64,000 nt of DNA from assembly GCF_017873715.1 (NCBI RefSeq), contig NZ_JAGGKM010000001.1, positions 310,001 through 374,000 on the forward strand, given 5' to 3'. Source of the stretch: Cytobacillus luteolus (GTDB taxonomy: Bacteria; Bacillota; Bacilli; Bacillales; Bacillaceae_L). Made by a program: the position numbers and the translations under genes. Positions 43,292 through 52,534 of this stretch are shown here, piece after piece. Position 1 is the first letter of the stretch; the number at the start of each line of letters is the position of its first letter. A model generated the notes under the pieces. That model did not search any database and was not told where the DNA came from. It worked only from the letters and a program-made list of their open reading frames with translations.

Positions 43292-44320
43292 ATGTCACTT
43301 GCACTATTCGGAGCTGTTGAATCAGGATTAATCTATGCCATTATGGCTTTAGGTGTATATCTTTCATTTAGAATATTAGACTTTCCTGACCTAACAGTGG
43401 ATGGAAGTTTTGTTACAGGAGCAGCGGTTTCAGCTATTATGATTGTAAATGGGGTGAGCCCATTCATAGCGACCATTACCGCTTTACTAGTAGGATTTCT
43501 TGCCGGGAGTTTGACAGGTATTCTACATACGAAAGGGAAAGTAAATCCCCTTCTCGCTGGGATTCTAATGATGATAGCACTTTATTCTATCAATTTACGA
43601 ATAATGGGCAAATCGAATTTGCCACTGTTAAACGAATCAACGCTTGTTAAAATAATTAGTGACTTTTGGAAGGGTCTTGGCCTCGATGACTTAATTACAA
43701 ACTTGTTATCTGTAATTGGAGTAACGGGTTTTGTACCAAAAACTTGGAGTGTTATAATCTTTGCTGCAATTATTTCCATTTCTATTAAACTAGTTATTGA
43801 CTATTTTTTAAAAACAGAAATTGGCCTTTCACTTCGAGCTACAGGGGATAACAAAAACATGATTCGCAGTTTTTCTGCAAATACAGATCGACTAACGATT
43901 CTAGGTTTAGGATTATCGAATGCTTTAGTTGCCTTTTCTGGTTCATTAATATCTCAATACAATGGATTTAGTGATATTGGTATGGGTATTGGAATCATTA
44001 TTATCGGTCTTGCATCAGTCATTATTGGTGAAGCGATTTTTGGTACTAAAACGATTGCTCGTGCTACATTAGCTGTTATAGGCGGTGCAATTATATATCG
44101 TATTGTAGTAGCATTAGCTCTTCGAATCGACTTCCTTGAAGCAGGAGATGTAAAATTAATCACAGCTTCCATTGTAGTTTTCGCACTAGTCTTTCCAAAA
44201 CTTCTAGCTGGAGTACGTGAAAAGAAGCGTCGGAAAGAACGGCTATCGAAGAGAATCCTAGACCATTCAGTAACAAAGAGGAGGGGAGATGCCATTGCTA
44301 CAATTAAAGGAGATCTATAA
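43292..44320 (+). CDS. ABC transporter permease (TrpY-like)
   Basis: A membrane permease of 342 residues with about nine helices, of the BPD_transp_2 (branched-chain-type) family. ESGLIYAIMALGVYLSFRIL and FPDLTVDGSFVTGAAVSA near the N-terminus are typical of the partners of PF04392 binding proteins. LRATGDNKNMIRSFSANTD (about 190-208) is the cytoplasmic coupling loop. It ends in a basic cytoplasmic tail. The stop lies 32 bases inside the next gene, so translation is coupled. Confidence 0.9.
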   Translation: MSLALFGAVESGLIYAIMALGVYLSFRILDFPDLTVDGSFVTGAAVSAIMIVNGVSPFIATITALLVGFLAGSLTGILHTKGKVNPLLAGILMMIALYSINLRIMGKSNLPLLNESTLVKIISDFWKGLGLDDLITNLLSVIGVTGFVPKTWSVIIFAAIISISIKLVIDYFLKTEIGLSLRATGDNKNMIRSFSANTDRLTILGLGLSNALVAFSGSLISQYNGFSDIGMGIGIIIIGLASVIIGEAIFGTKTIARATLAVIGGAIIYRIVVALALRIDFLEAGDVKLITASIVVFALVFPKLLAGVREKKRRKERLSKRILDHSVTKRRGDAIATIKGDL

Positions 44321-45089
44321 AATATTTAATGAAGGTACACCTGATGAGAAGGTAGCATTGGACTATCTTAATCTATCATTAAAGGCAGGGGATTTTGTAA
44401 CCGTTATTGGAAGTAATGGAGCGGGAAAATCTACTGTCATGAATACAATTTCTGGTCGATTAATGCCAGACTATGGGTCAATCATAGTAAACGGAAAAGA
44501 TGTAACAACTATTCGTGAGCATAAGCGGGCAGCCATGATTGGTCAAGTATTTCAGGATCCAATGGCTGGAACTGCACCGACGATGACTATTGAAGAGAAT
44601 TTAGCCATTGCTTATGCACGTACAAAAAAGCGAACGTTTAGCTTGGGTGTAACAAGACAACGCAGAAACTTTTTTAAGGAACAATTGGAGACATTACACC
44701 TTGGTCTTGAAAATCGTTTAAGTGCAAAGGTCGGATTGCTTTCCGGAGGAGAAAGGCAAGCATTATCATTACTGATGGCAACCTTTACCAAGCCTGACAT
44801 CTTGTTGTTAGATGAACATACTGCAGCACTAGATCCTTCTAGAGCAGAGCTTATTACACATCTAACAAAAGAAATTATAAATCAACATGGATTAACAACA
44901 ATGATGGTGACACATAATATGCAACAAGCATTAGATCTTGGCAACCGTTTGATTATGATGGATAAAGGCCAAATTATCTTTGAAGCCTCTGGGGAAGAGA
45001 AAAATAAGTTAACGGTTTCACAGCTATTATCAGAGTTCCAACGTATTCGCGGAGAGCAACTAGCAAATGACCGTGCCGTATTAAGCTAG
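44289..45089 (+). CDS. ABC transporter ATPase (TrpZ-like)
   Basis: The ATP-binding subunit of 266 residues. Walker A is GSNGAGKST (about 38-46), the Q-loop is GQVFQDP, the signature is LLSGGERQAL and Walker B is ILLLDEHTAALD, with His instead of the usual Pro after DE. That change is common in this transporter type. The switch histidine is in MVTHNM. GAGGAGGGGAG precedes the start inside the permease gene. A terminator follows, so the operon ends here. Confidence 0.92.
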   Translation: MPLLQLKEIYKIFNEGTPDEKVALDYLNLSLKAGDFVTVIGSNGAGKSTVMNTISGRLMPDYGSIIVNGKDVTTIREHKRAAMIGQVFQDPMAGTAPTMTIEENLAIAYARTKKRTFSLGVTRQRRNFFKEQLETLHLGLENRLSAKVGLLSGGERQALSLLMATFTKPDILLLDEHTAALDPSRAELITHLTKEIINQHGLTTMMVTHNMQQALDLGNRLIMMDKGQIIFEASGEEKNKLTVSQLLSEFQRIRGEQLANDRAVLS

Positions 45090-45090
45090 A

Positions 45091-45130
45091 TAGACACATA
45101 GAATTCATTTCTATGTGTACTTTTTTTGAA
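45091..45130 (+). terminator. Terminator of the ABC operon
   Basis: ACACATAGAA pairs with TTCTATGTGT around TTCATT-type loop bases and is followed by ACTTTTTTT. Confidence 0.92.
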
Positions 45131-45214
45131 AAAATCCAGTTCAAAACTATTGAAATAAATCATACTTTTTAAGAGAATAATAATTATCTTTAGTCATGAA
45201 GGAGAACGAACAGA

Positions 45215-45934
45215 ATGTCAACTACCATTCTAGCGAAAAAGCATTCCGATTTTCGCGAAGGCGTGCAGGCAGGCGTAAGCATTGGGTTAGGCTATATGCC
45301 AATCGCATTGACTTTCGGCTTAATTGCAAAATCAACGGGATTATCAGTCTCAGAAACAATTCTTATGAGTTTACTCGTTTTTGCTGGTGCATCACAATAC
45401 ATAGCTTTAAGTTTATTAGCTGTTGGCACAGGTGTGTTTGAAATCATCTTAACAACCTTCATAGTGAACATTCGCCATTTATTAATGAGCGCATCCTTAA
45501 ATGAAAAAGTAGAAGATGATCATCCAGGTAAAAAGGCTCTTTATGCGTTTGGAGTAACAGATGAAACTTTTTCTGTATCCGCCATAAAAGAAGGTACAGT
45601 TTCTACTGGTTATATGTTTGGTGTCATTATCATTGCCTACTCAAGCTGGGTCATAAATTCAGGAATTGGTCATGTGATTGGTTCAAGTCTTCCTCAAACA
45701 CTTCAAGAAAGTATGTCTGTTGCTTTATATGCAATGTTTGTTGGTCTTCTAGTACCATCCATGAAAAAACATAAAAAGGTAATCGTTTTAGCTGGGGCTG
45801 CAGCTATTTGTAACACACTTTTTTCACAGTTTCTTTCAACAGGTTGGGCCATCGTATTGGCAACGCTTGTCGCAGCAGTAGTGGTTGAATTCTTTGCAAA
45901 ATCTCCAAAACAGGAGGAAGAGATTAGTGGATAA
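45215..45934 (+). CDS. azlC: Branched-chain amino-acid exporter subunit AzlC
   Basis: The large subunit of the AzlCD exporter, 239 residues with about six helices. FREGVQAGVSIGLGYMPIALTFG near the N-terminus and LVFAGASQYIALSLLAVGTG are the family signatures. It exports branched-chain amino acids or their analogues (azaleucine resistance in B. subtilis). AAGGAG precedes the start. The stop overlaps the start of azlD by 8 bases. No Lrp-type azlB regulator is adjacent. Confidence 0.93.
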   Translation: MSTTILAKKHSDFREGVQAGVSIGLGYMPIALTFGLIAKSTGLSVSETILMSLLVFAGASQYIALSLLAVGTGVFEIILTTFIVNIRHLLMSASLNEKVEDDHPGKKALYAFGVTDETFSVSAIKEGTVSTGYMFGVIIIAYSSWVINSGIGHVIGSSLPQTLQESMSVALYAMFVGLLVPSMKKHKKVIVLAGAAAICNTLFSQFLSTGWAIVLATLVAAVVVEFFAKSPKQEEEISG

Positions 45935-46232
45935 AATGATTGTATTAATGATAATTGGAATGGCTGTTGTAACGTATATCCCAAGAATGCTACCATTAGT
46001 CTTTCTAAATGGAATAAAACTGCCACCATTTCTACAGGGTGTATTAAAAAATGTTCCTTTTGCGACCTTAGGTGCTTTAATAGTTCCAGGAATTTTTCTA
46101 ATTAACGAGGATATGTGGTTTGGAGTCATAGGAGCAATCACAGCATTTGTTGTTGCCTATCTAGGTGCCAATGTCATCATGGTTGTATTAAGTGCAATTG
46201 TTTCACTAAGCATCTATTCCTATTTCTTTTAA
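45927..46232 (+). CDS. azlD: Branched-chain amino-acid exporter subunit AzlD
   Basis: The small membrane partner of AzlC, 101 residues with four short helices. VVTYIPRMLPLVFLNGIKLPP is the AzlD signature. The open frame reaches back to 45885 within azlC. AGGAGG lies 9 bases before the GTG at 45927, which I choose; an ATG follows at 45936. The GTG overlaps the end of azlC, so the two are coupled. A terminator follows within 10 bp. Confidence 0.9.
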   Translation: MDKMIVLMIIGMAVVTYIPRMLPLVFLNGIKLPPFLQGVLKNVPFATLGALIVPGIFLINEDMWFGVIGAITAFVVAYLGANVIMVVLSAIVSLSIYSYFF

Positions 46233-46237
46233 TAATA

Positions 46238-46276
46238 TAAAAAAACACCGGGTTCTCAACAACACCGGTTTTTTTT
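46238..46276. terminator. Terminator between azlD and the sco gene
   Basis: AAAAAACACCGG and CCGGTTTTTTTT form a short stem with one bulge around a 13-base loop. It is shared by the convergent genes. Confidence 0.75.
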
Positions 46277-46277
46277 A

Positions 46278-46859
46278 TTAAATCTCTTTCATTATTCGAT
46301 TAAAAACTTTTTCCGTATCAAATTGTTTGTCCATACCCAATACTTCAATAATATGGTTTTCTTCGTCAATCAGGTAGGTAGAGGAACTATGAATAATCAT
46401 CCCGTTCCCAGGGTCACGATATAGAAAGTCAAATGCCCCAGCGACTTTTTGTGTAGCCTCGTCACTGCCCCTTAACAAAACCCAATCCTTTTGATTTTCG
46501 ATTCCAAAGGCTTTGCCGTATTGCTGAAGTGCTCTTTGTGTATCACGCTCAGGATCAATCGTAATTGTTAAAAATTCAACTTTATCCCCGAAAACTCCTT
46601 CTGCCTCTAACTTTTCACGAAGCTGTTTCATTTTATGAGTAGTAGCAGGACAGATATCTGGGCAGTTTATATAGATAAATTCAATTAGACGTACTTTAGG
46701 CTCTAGCTCACTAAAAACATATTCTTCTCCATAAGCTGTTTCCATTACTACATCCGCAGGAAGATCCATACTAGCTTGACGGTAAAGTGTAAAATAAAAA
46801 ATACCACCGAGTATTCCTAATACAAGAAGGGAGATAAAGGTAATATATAGTTTTTTCAA
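46278..46859 (-). CDS. SCO1/SenC-family copper chaperone
   Basis: A membrane-anchored thioredoxin-fold protein of 193 residues that delivers copper to cytochrome oxidase. The N-terminal helix (about 4-26) lacks a lipobox cysteine, so it is a transmembrane anchor. The copper ligands are the cysteines of INCPDICPAT and the histidine of GMIIHSSS. The TIDPERDT motif is present. It is like B. subtilis YpmQ (BsSco) but in a different place. It links with the haem genes of the window through respiratory oxidase assembly. Confidence 0.92.
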   Translation of the reverse strand: MKKLYITFISLLVLGILGGIFYFTLYRQASMDLPADVVMETAYGEEYVFSELEPKVRLIEFIYINCPDICPATTHKMKQLREKLEAEGVFGDKVEFLTITIDPERDTQRALQQYGKAFGIENQKDWVLLRGSDEATQKVAGAFDFLYRDPGNGMIIHSSSTYLIDEENHIIEVLGMDKQFDTEKVFNRIMKEI

Positions 46860-47067
46860 AACAGTTCACTCCGAATCTTTTTACAATATATTGGTGTTGA
46901 ATATAATACTATCATACAATCTAAAAGAACTCCTACAAATGATTGAACATTGTTTGACAAAAAGAGGACGAACTTGTTCTAACTATTCACTGACTACACT
47001 AAAATGTATAGTGGCAGAGTTGTACCATTTAGCTTACATAACCAAAACATAGAAGGGAGACCTAGTA

Positions 47068-48327
47068 ATGAGAAAAGTCATTGGTTGGTCGATTGTCGGC
47101 TATTTATTATTTGCACTTTTTTTGACTTGGTATTTGTTTTATGGTGCGAATACCTTAATACCAGCTGAGTTAAAAGGGACTGCAGCAGATCCTGAAACAT
47201 TTTTAAATACACGTGAGCTACTGTTAACAGAAGAGTATTCTCAAATACGAAACTTATTGTTCTTTTTAAATATTCCGCTTGAGTGGATTATCTACCTTTT
47301 CATCCTAGTACTAGGGATATCAGCTAAATTCCGAAACTGGTCAAAGGGAACTTCAAATCTATCTGTTCTTCAAACAGCGATTTATGTGTTCTACTTATCA
47401 CTTATTGTAAAAGCACTAACGTTCCCCTTGCAGTATGTTGGATATACGTTATCGAAGCAATATAATATTACAACCCAAGCCTTTCCTGGTTGGATGAGGG
47501 ATGTGATAATTGACTTTTGGGTGAATTATGCAATGACATTTTTGATTGTTACGGTGTTATATTGGTTGATCCGTAAAAGTACAAAGAGATGGTGGTTATA
47601 TGCGTGGTTAGCTTCCGTGCCATTTGCCCTTTTCCTAATGTTTGTTCAACCTGTGATTATCGACCCACTATATAACGAGTTTTATCCTTTAAAGGATAAG
47701 GAACTTGAGGCAAAAATATTAACACTTGCTGCAGAGGCCAATATACCATCGGAGCATGTATATGAGGTTAACATGTCGGAAAAAACGAATGCGTTAAATG
47801 CTTATGTCACCGGAATTGGCTCAAACTCCCGAATTGTACTGTGGGATACAACGCTTAATCGTTTAGGTGATGAAGAGATTTTATTTATCATGGCACACGA
47901 GATGGCACATTATGTGATGAAACATATCTATGTAGGAATTGCAGGATATTTGCTTCTTACATTAGTTGGCCTATTTATTGTTCATAAGCTTATGGCACTC
48001 TGTATTCAGCGTTACGGTTCATTACTTAAGGTTAACGATATGAGGGATATAGCTTCGTTACCGTTGTTCTTGTTATTAATTTCTTTATTAAGCTTTGCTT
48101 CAAGTCCGTTTTCTAACGCAGTATCTAGGTATCAGGAGACATCAGCAGATACTTACGCAATTGAGTTGACACATAATAATGAAGCAGCCGTCGAAACATT
48201 TCAGGAGCTTACAAAGGCTGGATTAAGCCAAGTAAACCCTCCTTTTTTAGTAAAGATATTTAGATATGGTCACCCTACAATGTTAGAAAGAATTACGTAT
48301 CTGGAAAATTACGAAAAAAACGAATAA
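47068..48327 (+). CDS. yhfN: M48 membrane metalloprotease YhfN
   Basis: A Ste24/CAAX-protease-like zinc protease of 419 residues. Helices fill about residues 5-190, followed by the catalytic motif IMAHEMAHYVMKH (HExxH). Downstream, RYQETSADTYAIEL supplies the third zinc-ligand glutamate. Substrates in Bacillus are unknown. AGAAGGGAGACCTAGTA precedes the ATG. The match to B. subtilis YhfN is by family, size and neighbourhood. The gene is divergent from sco and ends at a strong terminator. Confidence 0.9.
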   Translation: MRKVIGWSIVGYLLFALFLTWYLFYGANTLIPAELKGTAADPETFLNTRELLLTEEYSQIRNLLFFLNIPLEWIIYLFILVLGISAKFRNWSKGTSNLSVLQTAIYVFYLSLIVKALTFPLQYVGYTLSKQYNITTQAFPGWMRDVIIDFWVNYAMTFLIVTVLYWLIRKSTKRWWLYAWLASVPFALFLMFVQPVIIDPLYNEFYPLKDKELEAKILTLAAEANIPSEHVYEVNMSEKTNALNAYVTGIGSNSRIVLWDTTLNRLGDEEILFIMAHEMAHYVMKHIYVGIAGYLLLTLVGLFIVHKLMALCIQRYGSLLKVNDMRDIASLPLFLLLISLLSFASSPFSNAVSRYQETSADTYAIELTHNNEAAVETFQELTKAGLSQVNPPFLVKIFRYGHPTMLERITYLENYEKNE

Positions 48328-48337
48328 GGAATTTACT

Positions 48338-48371
48338 CTAGGTTTCTGTACTATGACAGAAACCTTTTTTT
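48338..48371 (+). terminator. Terminator after yhfN
   Basis: AGGTTTCTGT pairs with ACAGAAACCT around ACTATG and is followed by a long T run. Confidence 0.93.
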
Positions 48372-48409
48372 ATTTTTTTCAGGAAAACTGTTCCATTTTT
48401 AAAAATACT

Positions 48410-48449
48410 GTTATATAATACTATTAAATTATTAATACTGTATTATAAC
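48410..48449. promoter_or_regulatory. AT-rich inverted repeat at the aceB promoter
   Basis: GTTATATAATACTATT and, 8 bases on, AATACTGTATTATAAC form a nearly perfect inverted repeat with arms of about 16 bp. The left arm contains a TATAAT -10 candidate. It is well placed to be an operator for the glyoxylate-shunt operon. The regulator is unknown. Confidence 0.5.
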
Positions 48450-48479
48450 AACGTGAAAAGAAAGGTGTTGTGGTAGTAA

Positions 48480-50069
48480 ATGACTACACAAACGTCAGGA
48501 ATTCAAATTTTAGGAAGAATGACTGATCAGTACAAAGAGATATTAACACCTGGGGCATTAGTACTTATTGAAAAGCTTGAGCGAAAATTTGGTGAGCGTC
48601 GCAGACAATTATTAGACGCACGAGTAAAAAGACAGAAACAAATTGAACAAGGGTTATTACCGGATTTCCTTCCAGAAACAGAGCATATACGGCAGGGAGA
48701 TTGGACAGTAGCACCACTTCCTAAAGACTTGTTAGATCGGCGGGTAGAAATTACGGGTCCAGTTGATCGAAAGATGATTATTAATGCATTAAATTCTGGG
48801 GCTAAAGTTTTTATGGCAGACTTTGAGGATGCAAACTCACCTTCTTGGGAGAACGTCATCGAAGGGCAGATAAACTTAAGAGATGCAGTTAATCGAACGA
48901 TTTCCTATGTAAATGCAAATGGAAAAACATATAAGCTTGGCGATGAAATTGCTACATTAAAAGTACGTCCAAGGGGATGGCATTTAGAGGAAAAACATAT
49001 TGTACTAGATGGTCAAAGAGTGTCAGCTAGCTTAGTAGATTTCGGATTGTTTTTCTACCATAATGCGAAAAGATTGCTTGAGAATGGAAGTGGCCCTTAT
49101 TTTTATTTGCCTAAAATGGAGAGTCATAAAGAAGCAAGATTATGGAACGATGTTTTTGTCTTTGCACAAAACGAACTCGATATTCCCCAAAAGAGCATTA
49201 AAGCAACTGTGTTAATTGAAACGATTTTAGCTACGTTCGAAGTGGATGAGATCCTTTATGAATTACGAGATCATTCTGCGGGCTTAAACTGTGGGCGTTG
49301 GGATTATATTTTCAGCTACATTAAGAAGTTCCGTCACTTAGAAAATGTTATTTTGCCAGACAGGGCAGTAGTAACTATGTCTGTACCGTTTATGAGTTCC
49401 TATTCCCAATTAGTTATCAAAACGTGTCATAAGCGTAATGTTCATGCTATTGGTGGAATGGCTGCTCAGATTCCAGTGAAAAATGATGAGAAGGCAAATG
49501 AAGAAGCATTCGCAAAGGTTCGTGCTGACAAAGAACGTGAGGCGCAAAATGGCCATGACGGAACATGGGTTGCACACCCTGGCCTCGTCCCGGTTGCTAA
49601 AGAAATATTCAATAAATATATGCCGCAAGAAAATCAAATTGCTAATAAGCGTGAGGATGTTCATGTTACCGCAGCCGACCTCCTAGCTGTACCGGAGGGA
49701 GCTATATCTGAAGCGGGTGTTCGAACGAACATTAATGTAGGAATTCAATACATCGAATCATGGCTAAGAGGTAGGGGAGCTGCTCCTATTCACAATTTAA
49801 TGGAGGATGCAGCAACTGCTGAAATTTCGAGAGCTCAAGTTTGGCAATGGGTTCGCCATCCTAAGGGAGTGCTTGAAGATGGTCGAAAGGTTGACTTGGG
49901 ATTAGTTGACCAGTTACAAGAGGAAGAGTTGCAAAAAATTAAACTTGAAGTAGGCATAGAAAACTTTGAAAAAGGTCGATTCAAAGAGGCAACACAATTA
50001 TTTCAAAAGCTGGTTCGAAATGATGAGTTTGAGGAATTTTTAACACTAGAAGGCTATGAAATTTTATAA
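48480..50069 (+). CDS. aceB: Malate synthase A
   Basis: Condenses glyoxylate with acetyl-CoA to give malate in the glyoxylate shunt. The protein has 529 residues, the normal malate synthase A length. The TIM-barrel active-site segment VFMADFEDANSPSWENV is intact, with KVRPRGWHLEE and the metal Glu in TVLIETILATFEVDEILYEL, parts of residues 240-262. GMAAQIPVKND is the family signature. The catalytic Asp lies in the C-terminal cap. AAAGGTG precedes the start. aceA follows after 27 bp. Confidence 0.96.
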   Translation: MTTQTSGIQILGRMTDQYKEILTPGALVLIEKLERKFGERRRQLLDARVKRQKQIEQGLLPDFLPETEHIRQGDWTVAPLPKDLLDRRVEITGPVDRKMIINALNSGAKVFMADFEDANSPSWENVIEGQINLRDAVNRTISYVNANGKTYKLGDEIATLKVRPRGWHLEEKHIVLDGQRVSASLVDFGLFFYHNAKRLLENGSGPYFYLPKMESHKEARLWNDVFVFAQNELDIPQKSIKATVLIETILATFEVDEILYELRDHSAGLNCGRWDYIFSYIKKFRHLENVILPDRAVVTMSVPFMSSYSQLVIKTCHKRNVHAIGGMAAQIPVKNDEKANEEAFAKVRADKEREAQNGHDGTWVAHPGLVPVAKEIFNKYMPQENQIANKREDVHVTAADLLAVPEGAISEAGVRTNINVGIQYIESWLRGRGAAPIHNLMEDAATAEISRAQVWQWVRHPKGVLEDGRKVDLGLVDQLQEEELQKIKLEVGIENFEKGRFKEATQLFQKLVRNDEFEEFLTLEGYEIL

Positions 50070-50096
50070 AAAATAGATTAATAGGAGGACACAAAA

Positions 50097-51377
50097 ATGA
50101 CAAATGAAAGAGTACAGAAGCTACAAGAAAGCTGGGAATTAGATAATCGCTGGAACGGAGTACAGCGACCATATTCGGCAGAGGATGTAATCCGATTAAG
50201 AGGCTCACTTGATATTGAACATACATTAGCTCGTCGTGGGGCTGATAAACTATGGAACCTTCTTCACACAGAAGACTACGTCAATGCTTTAGGTGCCTTA
50301 ACTGGTAATCAGGCCGTACAACAAGTAAAAGCCGGTTTAAAAGCAATTTATTTAAGTGGCTGGCAAGTAGCAGCTGACGCGAACCTTTCAGGGCATATGT
50401 ACCCTGACCAAAGCTTATACCCAGCCAATAGTGTTCCAAGTGTAGTAAAAAGAATTAATCAGGCTTTACAACGTGCAGACCAGATTCAACATCTTGAAGG
50501 TCAAGGGGATACAGATTGGTTTGCTCCAATTGTTGCTGACGCTGAAGCTGGGTTTGGTGGGCAGTTAAATGTTTTTGAACTAATGAAAGGAATGATTGAA
50601 GCTGGTGCAGCGGGTGTACACTTTGAAGACCAGTTATCTTCTGAAAAGAAATGTGGACATTTGGGAGGAAAAGTATTACTACCAACACAAACTGCAGTGA
50701 AAAACTTAATCTCAGCTCGCTTAGCAGCCGATGTTATGGGAGTCCCAACTATCCTTGTAGCACGAACGGATGCGGATGCAGCTGATTTAATTACAAGTGA
50801 TATTGATCCTGTAGATCAGGAATTCATCACAGGTGAGCGAACACCTGAAGGGTTTTTTAGAACAAAAGCGGGTATGGACCAAGCAATTGCACGTGGCTTA
50901 GCTTATGCTCCTTATGCAGATCTAGTTTGGTGTGAAACATCTGAACCGAACTTAGAGCAAGCTCAGCGTTTTGCTGATGCTATTCATGAAAAATTCCCTG
51001 GTAAACTACTGGCATATAACTGTTCTCCTTCATTTAACTGGAAGAAGAAATTGGATGATGCTACGATTGAAAAATTCCAAGTGGAGTTAGGGAAAATGGG
51101 CTACAAGTTCCAATTCGTAACATTGGCTGGTTTCCATGCACTTAACCACAGTATGTTTGAGTTAGCTCGTGGATATAAAGCAAGAGGAATGGGTGCTTAC
51201 TCTGAGCTTCAGCAGGCTGAGTTTGCAAGTGAGCAACATGGTTACACAGCTACGCGTCACCAACGTGAGGTTGGAACAGGTTATTTTGACGAAGTATCAC
51301 AAGTTATTTCAGGTGGTACATCATCAACTACAGCCTTAAAAGGTTCGACTGAGGAAGAGCAATTTACAGGAGCATAA
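50097..51377 (+). CDS. aceA: Isocitrate lyase
   Basis: Splits isocitrate into succinate and glyoxylate, the first committed step of the glyoxylate shunt. The protein has 426 residues. The catalytic cysteine loop is [13 protein letters not shown] (about 181-193). Metal and substrate sites include [17 protein letters not shown] and [11 protein letters not shown]. The C-terminal lid is present. TAGGAGGACACAAAA precedes the ATG. It is co-transcribed with aceB. Together they allow growth on acetate or fatty acids, which fits the lcfB and enoyl-CoA hydratase genes upstream. Confidence 0.97.
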   Translation: MTNERVQKLQESWELDNRWNGVQRPYSAEDVIRLRGSLDIEHTLARRGADKLWNLLHTEDYVNALGALTGNQAVQQVKAGLKAIYLSGWQVAADANLSGHMYPDQSLYPANSVPSVVKRINQALQRADQIQHLEGQGDTDWFAPIVADAEAGFGGQLNVFELMKGMIEAGAAGVHFEDQLSSEKKCGHLGGKVLLPTQTAVKNLISARLAADVMGVPTILVARTDADAADLITSDIDPVDQEFITGERTPEGFFRTKAGMDQAIARGLAYAPYADLVWCETSEPNLEQAQRFADAIHEKFPGKLLAYNCSPSFNWKKKLDDATIEKFQVELGKMGYKFQFVTLAGFHALNHSMFELARGYKARGMGAYSELQQAEFASEQHGYTATRHQREVGTGYFDEVSQVISGGTSSTTALKGSTEEEQFTGA

Positions 51378-51384
51378 ATGATAG

Positions 51385-51417
51385 TGGAAAAAGTCCGATT
51401 TGGGCTTTTTCTTTTTT
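51385..51417 (+). terminator. Terminator after aceA
   Basis: AAAAAGTCC pairs with GGGCTTTTT (one G-T pair) around GATTT and is followed by CTTTTTTGG. Confidence 0.82.
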
Positions 51418-51429
51418 GGAGCGGGGGAC

Positions 51430-51612
51430 AAGTCGGACTGACAATCCGTTATTTAGTTAAAATGGCTCATATTGGTGTAAAATCGGACTCAGATTCCGCT
51501 ATTGCTTAAAAATTAAAGGTAAAGCTCACACTATTGGTTTAAAAGCGGATTTTGAGTCCGCGAAAGGATTAAAATTAGTCTATTTTGCGTGAATAACGGA
51601 TTCTGAGTCCAC
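51430..51612. repeat. Four dispersed CGGACT/AGTCCG hairpins downstream of aceA
   Basis: Short hairpins lie near 51433 (TCGGACTGACAATCCG), 51483 (TCGGACTCAGATTCCG), 51545 (GCGGATTTTGAGTCCGC) and 51597 (CGGATTCTGAGTCC). The first two and last two are in opposite orientation, 50-62 bp apart. The core resembles the hairpins of the 52-bp array at 5764-6179. No gene is present in the gap 51378-51672. Confidence 0.75.
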
Positions 51613-51649
51613 ATAAGCATCGTGTAAGTTTGTCATAAGCTGGACTAAA

Positions 51650-51684
51650 CAAAAAAACTGGCTAACGCCAAGTCAGCCAGTTTT
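51650..51684 (-). terminator. Terminator of the small membrane gene
   Basis: On the minus strand AAAACTGGCT and AGCCAGTTTT pair around a short loop and are followed by TTTGTTTAG. The hairpin overlaps the end of the gene at 51673. Confidence 0.85.
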
Positions 51685-51867
51685 CTTACGTTCGGCTTTT
51701 ATTATAGCCGAGAAGATTCTTCCGCTAATGGCAAATAAACATGTTCCGATTGCCAGAAGTAGATAAAAGAATTCCTTTGAAAGAGCAATTCCTAATGGGT
51801 AAAGAGAAGAGAAACCATAGAGGAGTATCCCTACGAATAATAACAAAAACGGCAGCCTACCATTCAT
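51673..51867 (-). CDS. Small membrane protein, unrecognised (64 aa)
   Basis: Two hydrophobic helices, about residues 5-24 (LPFLLLFVGILLYGFSSLYP) and 30-53 (KEFFYLLLAIGTCLFAISGR), and a basic tail ending KAERKKTG. No family is recognised. A GAGGTG lies 12 bases before the ATG, farther than ideal. The clear terminator at its end supports a real leftward transcript. The IDEAL-domain gene lies 72 bp upstream on the same strand, so the two may be co-transcribed. Confidence 0.55.
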   Translation of the reverse strand: MNGRLPFLLLFVGILLYGFSSLYPLGIALSKEFFYLLLAIGTCLFAISGRIFSAIIKAERKKTG

Positions 51868-51939
51868 AACTAACTAACACCTCGCATTTGGGCCACAGCT
51901 ATTTGTTTTGTGTGGAGAAGATTAGATTGAAAAGACAAA

Positions 51940-52176
51940 TTACATAGCGAATTTTGCGAGTTCTCGGTACTCCTTTGATAGTTCCATGAAAAGAGGGATA
52001 TCTCTTGTATCAATGGCCTTATTAATTTCCTTCTCAAGTAAGTCGCGTTTCCTATTGTAGAGGGCTTCATCTAAAATCATTTGAATGTACACATCTAGCA
52101 TCGTTTTATGCTCTGCTTTTTTCTTTGAAATAGTACGGGTTTTCATGATCTCAGTATACGATTTTTCATTTTTCAT
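51940..52176 (-). CDS. IDEAL-domain protein (78 aa)
   Basis: A small soluble protein. The N-terminus is basic (KTRTISKKKAEHK). The IDEAL domain follows at about 27-70: MLDVYIQMILDEALYNRKRD, then LLEKEINKAIDTRDIPLFMELSKEY in part. The eponymous motif appears as ILDEAL. Such proteins occur in Bacillaceae. One of them is found next to comK in B. subtilis (yhzC), and comK is 550 bp away here. AGGGGTGATCTTTC precedes the ATG. The function is unknown. Confidence 0.8.
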   Translation of the reverse strand: MKNEKSYTEIMKTRTISKKKAEHKTMLDVYIQMILDEALYNRKRDLLEKEINKAIDTRDIPLFMELSKEYRELAKFAM

Positions 52177-52326
52177 GAAAGATCACCCCTAATGTCTTTT
52201 TACTATTATATTGTCGACTTTCAAAAATATCAACAGAATTTTTAGATTTTTTAGAATTTTATTCTTTTTAAAAATTCCGTATGATTTTCTCATGCTTATC
52301 CAATGATAATAATGGAGGTGTATATC

Positions 52327-52527
52327 ATGAGTAAGGATCCGAATGATATTTTAAGGGGTACAGCTTTGAATCCGGTAATCGGAATGACCGAGGACTTAGA
52401 TACGAGTAATCCATATGAGTCTGAATCAATGTATGCTGGCGATTCAGTTGATGAACATGTGACAATTGAACAAGCGAATCAGTACCTTGGAGAAAAGGAA
52501 ATAAAACAGGTATATGACAATTCTTAA
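52327..52527 (+). CDS. Small acidic protein, unrecognised (66 aa)
   Basis: A soluble acidic protein starting MSKDPNDILRGTALNPVIGM and rich in Asp, Glu and Ser, with no cysteine or membrane segment. An ATG-rich longer frame opens at 52303, but GGAGGTG lies 6 bases before the ATG at 52327 and sets the start. It may be spore- or stress-related by composition, which is a guess. A stable hairpin follows, so it is a single-gene unit. Confidence 0.7.
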   Translation: MSKDPNDILRGTALNPVIGMTEDLDTSNPYESESMYAGDSVDEHVTIEQANQYLGEKEIKQVYDNS

Positions 52528-52534
52528 TGAATGT

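Noticed and set aside
44800-44830. Inactive ATPase because Walker B is followed by His (DEH)
   Set aside because: The catalytic Asp-Glu pair is intact. The His is a known variant at this position, so there is no reason to call it dead.
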